Positions 58,069 through 59,188 of a stretch of DNA of 59,188 nt are shown here, in pieces; position 1 is the stretch's first letter, and each line of letters begins with the position of its first letter. The translations under genes were made by a program, and so were the position numbers. The stretch comes from Sulfurimonas sp. (GTDB lineage Bacteria; Campylobacterota; Campylobacteria; Campylobacterales; Sulfurimonadaceae). The notes under the pieces were generated by a model. It saw only the letters and a program-made list of their open reading frames with translations, was not told where the DNA came from and made no database searches. Location of the stretch: contig NZ_JALOAN010000013.1 of the NCBI RefSeq assembly GCF_023228785.1, forward strand, positions 1 to 59,188, read 5' to 3'.

Positions 58069-58988
58069 CTCTTTATCTCTCTATGGATTAGATATAACAA
58101 AAGCATAGATCCAAGGAGTAAAAATATTTCATAATAGTACTCCTTTAAAGCAAAATCTCTACTCTTAATCTTTGATGATTCAAGCTTGTCTATCTCAGCA
58201 TAAACACTCTTTAACTCATTGGCAGTTGCAGCTCTAAAGAACTCTCCATTAGCTTCTTTTGCTATCATCTCTAGTAGTGCTTCGTCTGCTTCACCTTCAT
58301 TTCCTATGGCTATTGTATAAATTTTAATATTTTTTTCATTTGCAAGTTTTATAGCATCTTTTGGTGAGATAGATCCGCTATTATGTTCGCCATCACTTAG
58401 TAAAACTATGATTTTACTCTTTGCAATAGATGTCTCAAATGCACGAACACTCATAGCAATCCCTTCACCTATTGCTGTATTTTGCCCAGCCATTCCTTGG
58501 TTAGTGTAGCTTAACATTTGGACTACTATCTCTTTTTCATAAGTAATAGGAGATGCTATAAAAGCAAAATCTCCATAAATAACTACTCCAACATTATCTC
58601 CTAACCTTTTGTTTATAAATTTTGCTGCTATTACCTTTGTAAGTTCAAACCTACTTAGCCTTTTACCACTACTTAGCTCATCTTCTACATCAAACCCAGA
58701 TGAGTTCATAGATCCACTCGCATCAATCGCTAGCACGATATCTTTTCCCTCCCTGTTATAAGGGTTATCTCTATCAACAACGATGGGAGATGCAAGAGCT
58801 ATACAAAGAGATATAAAGATTAATATTTTTACAATCCACTCTAGCCTAAAGAAGTTTTTTTTAGCTCTTAGAAATTCCAAATGTACAAAATATCTACTTT
58901 GCGTATATTCTTTGCATCTATATAAACAATAGATTATTGGAAATAGTAAAAAAATAAGATAAGGATATTCAAAACTGTAATAATTCAT
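58065..58988 (-). CDS. BatA-like VWA membrane protein (distal copy)
   Basis: This 307-residue protein has membrane segments at about 10-22, 48-68 and 285-303 and a VWA domain with MIDAS VLAIDASGSMNSSGF, NTAIGEGIAMS and VLLSDGEHNSGS. It is the first gene of the whole Bat transcription unit. A TAGAAT -10 lies 7 nt before the ATG with no ribosome binding site, so the mRNA may be leaderless. The gene is divergent from tRNA-Lys. Confidence 0.87.
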   Translation of the reverse strand: MNYYSFEYPYLIFLLFPIIYCLYRCKEYTQSRYFVHLEFLRAKKNFFRLEWIVKILIFISLCIALASPIVVDRDNPYNREGKDIVLAIDASGSMNSSGFDVEDELSSGKRLSRFELTKVIAAKFINKRLGDNVGVVIYGDFAFIASPITYEKEIVVQMLSYTNQGMAGQNTAIGEGIAMSVRAFETSIAKSKIIVLLSDGEHNSGSISPKDAIKLANEKNIKIYTIAIGNEGEADEALLEMIAKEANGEFFRAATANELKSVYAEIDKLESSKIKSRDFALKEYYYEIFLLLGSMLLLYLIHREIKR

Positions 58989-58995
58989 GAGATAT

Positions 58996-59001
58996 ATTCT
59001 A
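58996..59001 (-). promoter_or_regulatory. -10 box of the Bat operon
   Basis: TAGAAT on the minus strand is followed by 7 nt and then the ATG at 58988, again the short-leader geometry. Confidence 0.4.
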
Positions 59002-59071
59002 CCTAAAAAAGCAATTTTTCATGAGTTATCGCAACTCTTTTAAAACTTTTAACATTTTCTCCTCAATTGTC

Positions 59072-59100
59072 TTGACATAGAAAAACTATTTGCCTATAAT
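59072..59100 (+). promoter_or_regulatory. Consensus sigma70 promoter of tRNA-Lys
   Basis: Perfect TTGACA (59072-59077), a 17-nt spacer, and perfect TATAAT (59095-59100). The predicted start of transcription is near 59107, about 24 nt before the tRNA. Confidence 0.8.
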
Positions 59101-59130
59101 TTCGGCTCACAAACAAATTGTTTGTATTTC

Positions 59131-59188
59131 GTCTTGTTAGCTCAGCTGGTAGAGCACGTCACTTTTAATGATGTGGCCGATGGTTCGA
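59131..59188 (+). tRNA. tRNA-Lys (anticodon TTT), 3' end cut by window
   Basis: The acceptor 5' strand GTCTTGT, then TA, D-stem GCTC...GAGC with the loop AGCTGGTA, and anticodon stem CGTCA/TGATG around loop CTTTTAA (anticodon TTT, Lys). The window ends inside the T-arm at GGTTCGA. The 3' acceptor strand, which should read ACAAGAC, lies outside. Confidence 0.93.

Noticed and set aside
59026..59055. Nine-codon minus-strand frame with an AGGAG site 3 nt upstream, in front of the Bat operon
   Set aside because: It lies upstream of the -10 box assigned to the operon and under the tRNA promoter. The length is too short to distinguish from chance.

Overview
The window is AT-rich, tightly packed DNA from a member of the Campylobacterota, most likely a Sulfurimonas-like sulfur/hydrogen oxidiser. 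The basis is gene content and order: cheY-prmA-ftsH, waaC-lpxL, an LPP20-family lipoprotein, a PflB-like TPR flagellar-motor candidate, many TTG/GTG starts, and -10-dominated promoters without clear -35 boxes. Species identity is an inference; there is no rRNA in the window.

Region 1 (1-20785, all minus strand) is one long, translationally coupled surface-glycan operon. In transcription order it holds a MarR/EPS-type regulator, wbpA, wbpB, wbpD, a small antitoxin, a PIN-domain/WbpE aminotransferase fusion, nonulosonic acid genes (NeuB, NeuC and NeuA types), a PtmG-like amidotransferase with its own HisH and HisF paralogues, a polysaccharide pyruvyl transferase, a Wzx flippase, an AT-rich accessory block (radical SAM, SGNH hydrolase, GT-like protein, AsnB-like protein), a WbpG-like amidotransferase with a second HisH/HisF pair, and a glycosyltransferase cut by the window edge. 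A RelE/ParE toxin-antitoxin pair sits between that second hisH and hisF. The logic is UDP-GlcNAc to diacetamido-uronic acid, plus a CMP-nonulosonate branch. HisH/HisF ammonia-delivering pairs feed two PP-loop amidotransferases that turn N-acetyl into N-acetimidoyl groups.

Region 2 (about 20.8-27.1 kb) carries ahpC, a PIF1-like helicase, a two-receiver GGDEF protein and a VWA/DUF2201 protein. Between them lie four clusters of a structured repeat. Two palindrome types share an identical 5-nt loop and identical flanks but have different, compensated stems. They are accompanied by 23-bp and 35-bp tandem arrays and a lone GIY-YIG nuclease gene inside the repeats.

Region 3 (27.2-43.9 kb) is housekeeping and signalling: a PflB-like TPR protein, a degenerate phosphatidylserine decarboxylase relative, ftsH, prmA, cheY, hisA, canonical hisH, a PDC-sensor membrane protein, a degenerate GGDEF-PilZ protein, waaC, lpxL, an AI-2E family transporter, ruvB, panB, an Hpt protein and trpA.

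Region 4 (43.9-59.0 kb, minus strand) is a tandemly duplicated Bat/MoxR envelope module: BatA-BatBC-BatD, then CsgG-like and LPP20 lipoproteins, then MoxR-DUF58-DUF4381-like-BatA-BatBC-BatD, then a CtpA-type protease and an orphan membrane protein. The window ends in a 3'-truncated tRNA-Lys with a consensus promoter.

The most interesting signals are the covarying repeat family with its embedded GIY-YIG gene, the PIN toxin fused in frame to WbpE through a linker made from tandem repeat DNA, the two toxin-antitoxin insertions in one glycan operon, and a recurring leaderless-promoter pattern in which the -10 hexamer lies 6-7 nt before the ATG.
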